From NCBI GenBank assembly GCA_045600945.1, contig JAZRYX010000044.1:1-64000 (forward strand): a stretch of 64,000 nt of DNA, in the 5' to 3' direction. This DNA is from Darwinimomas sp045600945. GTDB lineage: Bacteria; Bacillota; Clostridia; Lachnospirales; Lachnospiraceae. A model generated the notes under the pieces. The model did not search any database. It saw only the letters and a list, made by a program, of their open reading frames with translations, and was not told the DNA's origin. A program made the position numbers and the translations under genes. Of the stretch, positions 23,826 to 31,377 are shown one piece after another. Position 1 is the first letter of the stretch, and every line of letters starts with the position of its first letter.

Positions 23826-26404
23826 CTTACCTCCAAATCAAGTTCTTCCTCGTTATCCCTGGATTTGTTTTTGGCCTTTCCCACAAATACGAGTTTCCTG
23901 CGACCGTCTTCGTCTATCATCGCATGTACATTGACTTTCATGTTCTCTTTGATGTTTCCTATAAGTACTTCCTCTGCAAGCTTGTCTTCTATCTGAGACT
24001 GAAGTGCTCTCTTAAGCGGACGAGCACCGTACTTTGGATCGAATCCTACATCGATAAGATATTCCTTTGCCTCATCATCAAGCACGATTTCAACATTCAT
24101 CTGTTCCTTTGTGTGTGTATTGATGTTTTTGATAAGTATCTCAATAATATCCTTCATATTTTCACGCAGGAGCTGATGGAATACGATGATTTCATCGATT
24201 CTGTTGAGAAACTCAGGTTTAAACATCCTCTTTATCTCATCAATTACCGCATCCTTCATCTGCTCATAATCAGCAGACTCACTTGATTGTGATGCGAAAC
24301 CGAGTTGTTTAGGTGCAACTATTCTCTGAGCACCTGCATTGGATGTCATAATAATTATTGTATTCTTAAAATCAACTTTTCTTCCCTGAGCATCCGTAAT
24401 ATGTCCGTCATCAAGAACCTGAAGAAGTATGTTAAATACATCCGGATGGGCTTTCTCTATCTCATCAAAAAGAATTACGCTGTATGGATTTCTTCTGACT
24501 TTCTCCGAAAGCTGTCCTCCGTCTTCATATCCGACATATCCCGGAGGCGATCCGACCATCTTGCTGACACTGTTCTGTTCCATATACTCACTCATATCTA
24601 CACGTATGAGTGCCTGTTCCGTTCCGAACATCGCTTCTGCAAGTGCTTTGCAAAGTTCCGTCTTTCCGACACCGGTAGGTCCCAGGAACAGGAATGAACC
24701 GATAGGTCTCTTTGGATCTTTAAGTCCGACTCTTCCTCTCCTTATTGCTTTTGAAACAGCTGTAACCGCTTCGTCCTGTCCTACGACTCTTTCATGAAGT
24801 ATCTCTTCGAGTTTCTGTAACCTCTCTGATTCTTCCTGTGCCAGTTTTTCAACCGGTATCTTTGTCCATGCGGCAACTGCCTTTGCAATATCATCCTCTG
24901 TTACCGAAAGATTCTTTGCATTTTTTGTTTCCTGCCACTTTTCAGTCAGCTTCTCAAGTTTTTCTCTCTTCTCTGCCTGCTTGCGTTTGATTTCTCCGGC
25001 TTTCTCGTAGGCTTCGTTCTTGATTGCTTCTTCTTTCTTATTCTCAAGTTCATCAATCTGCTTCTCAATTTTCTTGATTGAATCAGGTTTTTTGAAACTC
25101 AAGAGTCTTCTTCTGGATGCAGCCTCATCCACGAGATCGATAGCCTTATCCGGAAGAAATCTGTCGCTGATATATCTTGATGAAAGCTTTACCGCCGACT
25201 CAAGTGCACCATCCGTTATAGTTGCCATATGGTGCTCTTCATAACGGCTTCTGATACCTTTCAATATCTCAAGCGTCTCTTCCTCTGACGGTTCCTCAAT
25301 AACAACCGGCTGGAAACGTCTCTCAAGTGCAGCATCCTTTTCTATATGTTTTCTGTATTCGTCTATGGTAGTTGAACCGAGTATCTGGAGTTCTCCTCTT
25401 GAAAGCGCAGGTTTAAGAATATTTGAAGCATCCAGCGCACCTTCTGCTCCTCCTGCTCCTATTATGGTATGAATCTCATCAATGAACAGGAGTATATTAC
25501 CCGCTTCAATAACCTCGTTCATAACCTTTTTGATTCTTTCTTCAAACTCACCGCGGTATTTTGAACCTGCTACCATTCCCGGCAGATCAAGCGTCACAAG
25601 TCTTCTTCCGATAAGAGGTTCGGGAACATCACCTTTTGCAATGAGTGTAGCAAGTCCTTCGATTACTGCCGTCTTACCTACTCCCGGCTCGCCTATCAAG
25701 CATGGATTATTCTTTGTCCTTCTGGAAAGTATCTGCATGACTCTCTGCATTTCGGTTTCTCTTCCGACAACCGGATCTATCTTATCCTCCATAGCCATCT
25801 TTGTGAGATCTCTTGAATACTGGTCCAGTACCGGTGTCGATGAGTTACTGTTCTGACCGATGCCGTTACTCATAACACTTTCTGCACCCATAGGCTGCAT
25901 TCCCGGTCCGAATGCTCCCGGTCCCATTGACTGAGGTGCCGAATTTTGCCCAAGTGCTTTATTAATATCCTCGCCCATGGTTCCTATCGTGTCGATATAG
26001 AGTTTTTGAAGGTTTACGCCCATGGTCGTGAGAAGCTTTGTTGCCACACAATTACTTTCTCTGAGCATGGCAAACAAAAGATGTTCCGTTCCGATAAGCT
26101 GTGCCTTAAAACGAACTGCCTCCCGGTAAGAGTTCTCTATGATTTTTCTGGCCATAGGTGTATAAACCTGAGCATCGTCAACTGCTATGCTCATATTCGG
26201 TGAGATAAGCTGATCTATAAGATCAAGTATCTTATCTTCCGTTACACCATTCGAAACAAGCACCTTTGCGGCAACTCCCGTTCCTTCACGGACGAGTCCC
26301 AGAAGAAGATGTTCTGTTCCTACATATGAATGATTCAATTTTTTTGCTGAATCAAGGGCAATATTGATGGCTTGTTTAGCCTGTGAAGTAAATCTTTCTC
26401 CCAT
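23822..26404 (-). CDS. clpC: AAA+ unfoldase ClpC
   Basis: Hexameric unfoldase that feeds proteins to ClpP; in Bacillus it recognises phospho-arginine marks made by McsB. The 860-aa protein has the double Clp-N domain (1-145), an unusual linker of about 35 residues rich in Gly, Pro and Met (GPGAFGPGMQPMG), AAA domain 1 (Walker A GEPGVGKTA), a middle UVR-type coiled coil and AAA domain 2 (GPTGVGKTE). The linker makes it about 50 residues longer than Bacillus ClpC. It follows mcsB by 3 bases. Confidence 0.96.
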   Translation of the reverse strand: MGERFTSQAKQAINIALDSAKKLNHSYVGTEHLLLGLVREGTGVAAKVLVSNGVTEDKILDLIDQLISPNMSIAVDDAQVYTPMARKIIENSYREAVRFKAQLIGTEHLLFAMLRESNCVATKLLTTMGVNLQKLYIDTIGTMGEDINKALGQNSAPQSMGPGAFGPGMQPMGAESVMSNGIGQNSNSSTPVLDQYSRDLTKMAMEDKIDPVVGRETEMQRVMQILSRRTKNNPCLIGEPGVGKTAVIEGLATLIAKGDVPEPLIGRRLVTLDLPGMVAGSKYRGEFEERIKKVMNEVIEAGNILLFIDEIHTIIGAGGAEGALDASNILKPALSRGELQILGSTTIDEYRKHIEKDAALERRFQPVVIEEPSEEETLEILKGIRSRYEEHHMATITDGALESAVKLSSRYISDRFLPDKAIDLVDEAASRRRLLSFKKPDSIKKIEKQIDELENKKEEAIKNEAYEKAGEIKRKQAEKREKLEKLTEKWQETKNAKNLSVTEDDIAKAVAAWTKIPVEKLAQEESERLQKLEEILHERVVGQDEAVTAVSKAIRRGRVGLKDPKRPIGSFLFLGPTGVGKTELCKALAEAMFGTEQALIRVDMSEYMEQNSVSKMVGSPPGYVGYEDGGQLSEKVRRNPYSVILFDEIEKAHPDVFNILLQVLDDGHITDAQGRKVDFKNTIIIMTSNAGAQRIVAPKQLGFASQSSESADYEQMKDAVIDEIKRMFKPEFLNRIDEIIVFHQLLRENMKDIIEILIKNINTHTKEQMNVEIVLDDEAKEYLIDVGFDPKYGARPLKRALQSQIEDKLAEEVLIGNIKENMKVNVHAMIDEDGRRKLVFVGKAKNKSRDNEEELDLEVR

Positions 26405-26407
26405 CTG

Positions 26408-27460
26408 TCATGCCTCCTTAATCTTTGGTAAATTATGTCGCAGGTACTCTGCTCTGAACACATCGAGTTCTCTTCTGTCCATTGGCCTGTCCGAATGGAG
26501 CATCAGGTTACCTGCCTGTATGTCTATCATAAGTTTGTATATCGAACAAGATTCTCCTTCTTCAAGTTCGATAAGTCCGTCCACCAGTCCCATCCTTACC
26601 TGCGAAAGTGATGCAAGCGCATTATTAAGTCTCATTGTCCTTGCATATTTAAGTATTCCGTATGCTCTGAAGACTTCATCCTGCTTAACGATATAGTGTC
26701 CTTCAAGTCCGGACTCTCTCATCTGTCTCTCTCTGTCGCTGAGCTGAACTGCAGTTCTGGCAACAAGATCGACAATTTCTTTTTCACTCATTCCGAGAGT
26801 CTTTGTATTTGATATATCGTAAAGTGCACCGAAATTATCTCTGTCAGTTCCGTACACACTTCTGATTGAAACTCCGAATTTCTCAAGACCATCTTTTAAG
26901 TTCTTGATTTCATTTGTCTTGGTAAGAAGCGGCAGATGAACAACGATATTTGCTCTCATACCCGTTCCTACACTGGTAGGATAAGAAGTCAGATATCCGT
27001 ACTTCTCATCATAAGCATAGTTAAAGCGGCTGCTGATATAATCATCAAGTTTATCCGCACGTTTCCACAGATCCTTCAGTTGATTGCCCGGTGCCAGAAA
27101 CTGTATTCTGATATGATCATCTCCGTTCAGCAGTATACTGACATCCTCTTCCTCGGAAACAAGAAGTCCCATCGGAGCTTTTGCCTCTGCAACAGTGGAA
27201 TTGATAAGTCGTCTCTCCTTATATGCAAGCCTGTCTAAATCCCCGAGCTTATCAAGTGTCGTGGTAAGAAAATGATTTCCTTCAACAGTCTCAACATCAT
27301 CCAGTCCGTACTGCAGTCTTCCTATAAGTTCACCTGCCTGTGTCGGATTCAGTCTGTTCGGGAACACATATTCATCCCAGTTTCTTGCCAGACGTATTCT
27401 GCTGCTTATGAAATTATCTCCGCGCTCCTGTCCGACCTTTTCATACCATTTACTTTTCAT
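26408..27460 (-). CDS. mcsB: McsB-type protein arginine kinase with altered active site
   Basis: Phosphagen-kinase-fold protein that in Bacillus phosphorylates arginines to mark proteins for ClpCP. The 350-aa protein keeps the fold and the motif SSRIRLARN, but key positions differ from the family as I remember it: NEEDH is NGDDH (112-116), the conserved CPTN is YPTS (Tyr160) and YGEGSEA is YGTDRDN (Thr205). These are the catalytic acidic residues and active-site Cys. The start chosen is ATG 27460; a GTG at 27469 is possible. It overlaps mcsA by 11 bases and leads into clpC. Confidence 0.88.
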   Translation of the reverse strand: MKSKWYEKVGQERGDNFISSRIRLARNWDEYVFPNRLNPTQAGELIGRLQYGLDDVETVEGNHFLTTTLDKLGDLDRLAYKERRLINSTVAEAKAPMGLLVSEEEDVSILLNGDDHIRIQFLAPGNQLKDLWKRADKLDDYISSRFNYAYDEKYGYLTSYPTSVGTGMRANIVVHLPLLTKTNEIKNLKDGLEKFGVSIRSVYGTDRDNFGALYDISNTKTLGMSEKEIVDLVARTAVQLSDRERQMRESGLEGHYIVKQDEVFRAYGILKYARTMRLNNALASLSQVRMGLVDGLIELEEGESCSIYKLMIDIQAGNLMLHSDRPMDRRELDVFRAEYLRHNLPKIKEA

Positions 27461-28055
27461 TCTGCTCACCGCCTTCCGAAGTGCTGCCGGCAGCTTTTGC
27501 TTCTGTCTCTTTTATCTCATCGCGGAGTCTTGCGGCCCTCTCGAAGTCCTCTTCTTCTACGGCTTTGTGAAGAGCAGTTCTTAATTCGATAAGTTTATCA
27601 AAGTATTCATTCACCGGAGCAGACTCATTCATGCTGACCTCGATATCTTCTTTAACCGTTTGAGGAATATCTCCCGAGATGTATTTCGGATGCTTTCCGT
27701 GATGCTGTCCGCTTCCCTGAAGCTGTTTGATATTGTCTCCTATGAGAAGATCGAAAACTTTGTAGCAATCGGAACATCCGAATTTTGAATCCTTAATGAA
27801 CTGCTCGTATGTAGTTCCGCAGGTCGGGCAAACTACATTTGCACACTCGTCTTTTTTCTCGCTCTGCATAGTCTGGCTGAGCAGACTTGAAAGAAGCTTG
27901 GCAAGAGGCATCTCTTTTCCGAAACCCGGAGCCGATACCGTCAGATCCATTTCGCTGGCACACTGCGCACAGAAGAAATGCTCGGTTTTTACTCCGCCGA
28001 CAACTTCGACAACCTGGATATTGGCCTCTCTGATTTTACATTTCTCACATAACAT
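27450..28055 (-). CDS. mcsA: McsA, zinc-binding adaptor/activator of McsB
   Basis: Small protein that binds and activates McsB. The 201-aa sequence has four CxxC pairs (CEKC at 3-6, CAQC near 29, CPTC near 76, CSDC near 94) that bind zinc, and a C-terminal UVR domain (ALHKAVEEEDFERAARLRDEI). It is the second gene of the operon, 2 bases after the GntR gene, and overlaps mcsB. Confidence 0.93.
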   Translation of the reverse strand: MLCEKCKIREANIQVVEVVGGVKTEHFFCAQCASEMDLTVSAPGFGKEMPLAKLLSSLLSQTMQSEKKDECANVVCPTCGTTYEQFIKDSKFGCSDCYKVFDLLIGDNIKQLQGSGQHHGKHPKYISGDIPQTVKEDIEVSMNESAPVNEYFDKLIELRTALHKAVEEEDFERAARLRDEIKETEAKAAGSTSEGGEQNEK

Positions 28056-28057
28056 AT

Positions 28058-28435
28058 TTAATCCTCATACTTATCATATAGTCTGTTTATTAATGCGATT
28101 GCTTCGTCACGGGTCACTCCGTTGCATATTCCGCGTATGACTGCAGGCTCAAACTCTCTGTGCATCCTCTCAAGGACTCTTATCTTGTCCGGGCTGATAC
28201 GAACGACGGCGCCTGTCCTTCTGTCCAGCTTAACGAATCCTTCTTCTTTAAGAATGGAATATGCTTTATTAACCGTATGCATATTTATAGAGATATCCTC
28301 AGCCAACTGTCTGACGGAAGGAAGCGAATCTCCGTCTCTTATCTCTCCCAGCGCTATTCCCTTCAGAATCTGATTACAGAGCTGGACATATATCGCTTCA
28401 TCGCTCTCAAAATTCAGTTCTATAACATAATTCAT
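28058..28435 (-). CDS. GntR-family (YtrA-like) transcriptional regulator
   Basis: Short DNA-binding repressor. The 125-aa protein has an N-terminal GntR winged helix (YVQLCNQILKGIALGEI, LPSVRQLAEDISINMHTVNKAY) and a short tail of about 45 residues without a ligand domain, as in the YtrA subgroup. It heads the mcsA-mcsB-clpC-radA operon, the place CtsR holds in Bacillus. A perfect 9-3-9 palindrome overlaps the operon's -10 box, so it probably represses itself and the protease genes (inference). Confidence 0.85.
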   Translation of the reverse strand: MNYVIELNFESDEAIYVQLCNQILKGIALGEIRDGDSLPSVRQLAEDISINMHTVNKAYSILKEEGFVKLDRRTGAVVRISPDKIRVLERMHREFEPAVIRGICNGVTRDEAIALINRLYDKYED

Positions 28436-28463
28436 TGCTTTACCTCACGCAATTCGTAAGTAT

Positions 28464-28502
28464 TGTTATACATATTGTATAACAGTTGCGATGCTATGTC
28501 AA
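28464..28502 (-). promoter_or_regulatory. Promoter and palindromic operator of the GntR-mcsAB-clpC-radA operon
   Basis: On the minus strand TTGACA (28497-28502) and TACAAT (28474-28479) are 17 bp apart, close to consensus. The perfect palindrome TGTTATACA-TAT-TGTATAACA (28464-28484) covers the -10, an ideal place for a dimeric GntR repressor. No CtsR heptad repeat was seen here. Confidence 0.8.
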
Positions 28503-28508
28503 TAAACA

Positions 28509-28538
28509 GGAAAAGGTACCCTTATCAGAGCACCTTCC
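28509..28538 (-). terminator. Terminator after the ABC ATPase gene
   Basis: GGAAGGT pairs with ACCTTTTCC (two-base bulge) and TGTTTATT follows. It ends 4 bases after the ATPase stop and directly abuts the -35 of the GntR operon. Confidence 0.5.
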
Positions 28539-28541
28539 CCG

Positions 28542-29120
28542 TTATTTTACCATATTCACTACTTCGGCTCCCATAAGCTTTGCCTCTTCGGGATCATGGG
28601 AAACCATGATTATTGATTTACGCTTCTTCTTTATACACTCCGTGACTTTTTGTCTGGTAGTTTCATCCAGCCCCTTGAAAGGCTCATCCAGAATCATCCA
28701 GTCGGAATCATAAACCAAAGCTCTCGCAATTGCCACTCTTCGTTTCATTCCGCCTGACAGAAGACTGACTTGTGTATATATGTCTTCGTTAAGTCCCATT
28801 TCCTCCAGCAGATTTTTTATTGCCTCATCACTTAAGTCTTTATCATTTTCAAGTACAAGTCTGATATTTGATGCAATTGAAAAATCCTCGCATAGTCTGT
28901 CCTCCTGAAATACCATGGAAAATGCTGCCGAGTCCGGCTCTATACTTCCCGAATCAGGTTTCTCCAGTCCTGTGATCAGTCTTAACAAAGTGGTCTTTCC
29001 GCTACCGGAGGGTCCCATGATGCATGTGCATTTCTCTTCGGAAAAAACCACGCTGAAATCAGACAGTACTTTTTTATCACCATAACTTTTATTCAGATTT
29101 TTAATGACAATATCCATCAT
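28542..29120 (-). CDS. ABC transporter ATP-binding protein (SsuB/TauB-like)
   Basis: Short ATPase subunit of an organic-anion or thiamine-precursor type importer. The 192-aa protein has Walker A GPSGSGKTTLL near residue 35, signature LSGGMKRRVAIARAL (usual Gln replaced by Met) and Walker B DWMILDEPF. It is about 50 residues shorter than most SsuB proteins because little follows the switch His (MVSHDPEEAKL). The start overlaps the permease gene by 20 bases. Confidence 0.88.
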   Translation of the reverse strand: MMDIVIKNLNKSYGDKKVLSDFSVVFSEEKCTCIMGPSGSGKTTLLRLITGLEKPDSGSIEPDSAAFSMVFQEDRLCEDFSIASNIRLVLENDKDLSDEAIKNLLEEMGLNEDIYTQVSLLSGGMKRRVAIARALVYDSDWMILDEPFKGLDETTRQKVTECIKKKRKSIIMVSHDPEEAKLMGAEVVNMVK

Positions 29121-29844
29121 ATACCTTTCTTAAAACCCACATGAATAGTTTTTCAAACAACACGCTTACCAGAACTATGATAACCGTCCATGCAAACAGA
29201 TCCGCCGTATTCAGATATACTTTTGCATTGTAAAGCATTTCTCCTATAGATCCGTCCGGTATGCCGATTACTTCAGCGGCAACACCTGATTTCCATGCCA
29301 TGCCCAGTGCGGTAGATGTCCCGCCCAGCAAATATGGTTTTATAGTTACAAGCCAGATGTATCTGAATCTTTTATTCCATGAGAGTTTGTATATATCAGC
29401 CATCTGCAGCATTTTCTCATCTATATTTTTTATTCCGCTGAGCACGTTGTTGTAAATGATAGGAAGCACGATAAGAAACGAAATGAATATCGAAAGTCTC
29501 TTTGAAGATAACCACACCAGTGCTATGATGACAAATGATGCCACCGGTACTGTTTTAATCGTAACCATAACAGGTGAAAGAAGTATCTCCACCCATTCTG
29601 ATTTTCCTGCGAGCATCGCAAGCAATATACCAAGAACAAATGCCAGCAGAAATCCTCCTGCTATCCTTGCAAATGAAAACCATATGGCACCTAAGAAACC
29701 CGGCTCCCTCCATAAGGTGAATAACCTCACAAAAACTTCTGTCGGTGATGCCAGTATGATCCTTTGATTTAGCAGCATTGCCGCTGCCTGCCATATGGCA
29801 AGCAGCAGTACTACTGCAATTATTTTTTTTGCTGTTTTACTCAT
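29101..29844 (-). CDS. ABC transporter permease (SsuC/TauC/ThiX-like)
   Basis: Membrane permease with six predicted segments and the BPD_transp_1 EAA-like loop (MLQMADIYKLSWNKRFRYIW). The 247-aa protein is typical of importers for sulfonates, taurine or the pyrimidine HMP. It follows the binding-protein gene by 17 bases. Substrate unknown. Confidence 0.88.
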   Translation of the reverse strand: MSKTAKKIIAVVLLLAIWQAAAMLLNQRIILASPTEVFVRLFTLWREPGFLGAIWFSFARIAGGFLLAFVLGILLAMLAGKSEWVEILLSPVMVTIKTVPVASFVIIALVWLSSKRLSIFISFLIVLPIIYNNVLSGIKNIDEKMLQMADIYKLSWNKRFRYIWLVTIKPYLLGGTSTALGMAWKSGVAAEVIGIPDGSIGEMLYNAKVYLNTADLFAWTVIIVLVSVLFEKLFMWVLRKVYDGYCH

Positions 29845-29861
29845 CTTATATCACTTCTTAT

Positions 29862-30905
29862 TTATCGATAATAAAAATCATCATCCGGAATTTTTTCGCC
29901 TATCGTCTTCGGATCCGAATCAAAAAGAACCTGAAGAAATCCCTTAACAGGAACTACCATTTCACTTCCTTTGATACATACTATATTGCAGTACGGGATA
30001 GCCTTTTCCGCTATATCAGCCTTGACTATATCATATTTCTCAATGATTTTTGCTGCATATGACGGATTACCTTTTACAGTCAAAACCGAATATTCATATT
30101 CACCCAAAAATGTCTGAATCTGCTCCGGATGAGCTTCGGCGAAGTCTTTTCTGACTGCAAGAGCGCCCATCATAAGCATGCTTCCGTCACCCAGATTATT
30201 CCATTCTTCGGTAAAATCAAGAACAATATGGAGTCCGTCAACCTGTCCCTGAGCAACTGTTACAAAAGGTTGCGGGAGCAGTCCTATAACATCTTCATTC
30301 TGTGCCATAGTTTGAAGTACTTCCGTCTGTTCACTCTTCCATTCCACTTTTATGTCTTTATCCGGATTCAATCCGTTTCGGCTGAGGATATGACGTAATG
30401 CGATTTCCGGAGTAGATCCCTTTCCTGAAGCGACTATTGTCCTTCCTTTAAGATCTTCCACAGAGTGAATAGTATCTCCTCTTTCAACCAAGTAAAGTAC
30501 GCCGAGAGTATTGACTGCCAGCAGCTTTATCTGACCATCGGTGTTATTGTAAAGGGTAGCTGCCAGATTCAAAGGAACCGCTGCTATATCAAGATCACCC
30601 TTTACAAGCTTTGGTACTAGTTCATCTGCACTTCCTGCAAGTGAGAACTCATACTTGTTTTTTGTTGAACCGTTCTCATTGTCCTCAATGAGTTTTACCA
30701 TACCCATTGATGTCGGACCTTTGATTCCTCCTATCCTGATTATCACATCTTCCGCGTGCCCTTTTGCAGTATCCTGATTTCCGGATACTGCATCACTGCT
30801 TTTTGTGTCAGATGTATCTGATAATTGTGCTGCATTCTGTGTGCAGCCGCCAAGCGACATTGCCATTATAAGCAATGCCAAAGTCAATGCAAAAAACCTT
30901 TTCAT
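29862..30905 (-). CDS. ABC transporter substrate-binding lipoprotein (NMT1/TauA-like)
   Basis: Exported binding protein with a signal peptide and lipobox (MSLGGCTQ), a Ser/Asp-rich linker and a periplasmic-binding fold of the NMT1/TauA/SsuA type (GDLDIAAVPLNLAATLYNN, GRTIVASGKGSTPEIALRHIL). The 347-aa length is normal. The gene sits 4 bases after the TM1266-family gene, so regulator and importer form one operon. Members of this family bind sulfonates, HMP or other small heterocycles; nothing here decides which. Confidence 0.88.
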   Translation of the reverse strand: MKRFFALTLALLIMAMSLGGCTQNAAQLSDTSDTKSSDAVSGNQDTAKGHAEDVIIRIGGIKGPTSMGMVKLIEDNENGSTKNKYEFSLAGSADELVPKLVKGDLDIAAVPLNLAATLYNNTDGQIKLLAVNTLGVLYLVERGDTIHSVEDLKGRTIVASGKGSTPEIALRHILSRNGLNPDKDIKVEWKSEQTEVLQTMAQNEDVIGLLPQPFVTVAQGQVDGLHIVLDFTEEWNNLGDGSMLMMGALAVRKDFAEAHPEQIQTFLGEYEYSVLTVKGNPSYAAKIIEKYDIVKADIAEKAIPYCNIVCIKGSEMVVPVKGFLQVLFDSDPKTIGEKIPDDDFYYR

Positions 30906-30909
30906 TCAA

Positions 30910-31173
30910 TTATTCCCCCTGTTCTGTAATAATGTTTGAATAATTAGTTTTTGCACCTACTCCATCAAGTTTACCGAGTTTTCCCGTCATGGCATTTATC
31001 TTGTCTTCCGGGGCATCTACGACGATACTGATAAGGCTTACTTTTTTCTCTCTGTACGGTATCCCCATACGTCCGATTACATAGTCCCGGTTCCCGGAGA
31101 GAATTTTATTGACAGATTCAACTGAATCAGGGTTTTCGATAATGATAGATATTACTGCAACTCTTGTCTTCAT
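30910..31173 (-). CDS. TM1266-family putative iron-only hydrogenase system regulator
   Basis: An 87-aa ACT/ferredoxin-like small protein. The pattern YVIGRMGIPYREK followed by ISIVVDAPEDKINAMTGKLGKLDGV is the hallmark of the TM1266 group, which often sits with hydrogenase-maturation genes in Clostridia and Thermotoga. No hydrogenase gene is in this window. It leads the ABC importer operon and has a perfect AAGGAGG upstream. Its leader RNA carries an attenuator-like structure. Molecular function is not established. Confidence 0.85.
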   Translation of the reverse strand: MKTRVAVISIIIENPDSVESVNKILSGNRDYVIGRMGIPYREKKVSLISIVVDAPEDKINAMTGKLGKLDGVGAKTNYSNIITEQGE

Positions 31174-31225
31174 GTTTTTCCTCCTTAAAATGCATATCGC
31201 TTGCGGAGCAATTTCCTTTTAATAT

Positions 31226-31255
31226 GAAAAAAACTGCATCCGCAAAGATGCAGTT
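31226..31255 (-). terminator. Leader terminator before the TM1266-family gene
   Basis: A perfect 9-bp stem AACTGCATC / GATGCAGTT with loop TTTGCG is followed by eight T residues. It lies about 50 bases before the start codon of the TM1266-family gene and after its promoter, so it must be passed for the operon to be expressed. Confidence 0.85.
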
Positions 31256-31318
31256 GTACCCGAACTACTAAAAGTAATCTATTATCTGCATCTTTCACCT
31301 CAATAGATATTTCGGTGT
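31226..31318 (-). ncRNA. Candidate cis-regulatory leader RNA (attenuator) of the TM1266/ABC operon
   Basis: In the leader RNA a P1 stem CCGAA/UUCGG (about 31315-31311 with 31264-31260) encloses P2 AUCUAUU/AAUAGAU (31308-31302 with 31283-31277) and P3 UACU/AGUA. The P2 loop contains AAAGAUGCAG (31295-31286), which can pair perfectly over 10 bases with CUGCAUCUUU (31253-31244). That partner also forms the left arm of the terminator AACUGCAUC/GAUGCAGUU plus U-run (31255-31226). The two folds are mutually exclusive, the mark of an attenuator. It matches no riboswitch or T-box consensus that I know, including TPP. Confidence 0.65.
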
Positions 31319-31332
31319 CAGAAACCATTTGT

Positions 31333-31361
31333 ATTGTAACAAAAGGGACGCTTTCTGTAAA
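31333..31361 (-). promoter_or_regulatory. Promoter of the TM1266/ABC operon
   Basis: TTTACA (31356-31361) and TACAAT (31333-31338) are 17 bp apart on the minus strand. The -35 lies inside the loop and arm of the preceding gene's terminator hairpin. Transcription would start near 31326, right at the beginning of the structured leader. Confidence 0.75.
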
Positions 31362-31368
31362 GCGTCCC
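31341..31368 (-). terminator. Terminator after the cohesin/cadherin-like surface gene
   Basis: A perfect 10-bp stem GGGACGCTTT / AAAGCGTCCC with loop ACAG is followed by TTTTGTT on the minus strand. It begins 9 bases after the stop codon. Confidence 0.9.
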
Positions 31369-31377
31369 CGAATACTA

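Noticed and set aside
31174..31326. TPP riboswitch before the TM1266/ABC operon, expected if it were a ThiXYZ importer
   Set aside because: The conserved TPP blocks (CUGAGA and ACCUGAUC-like) are absent.
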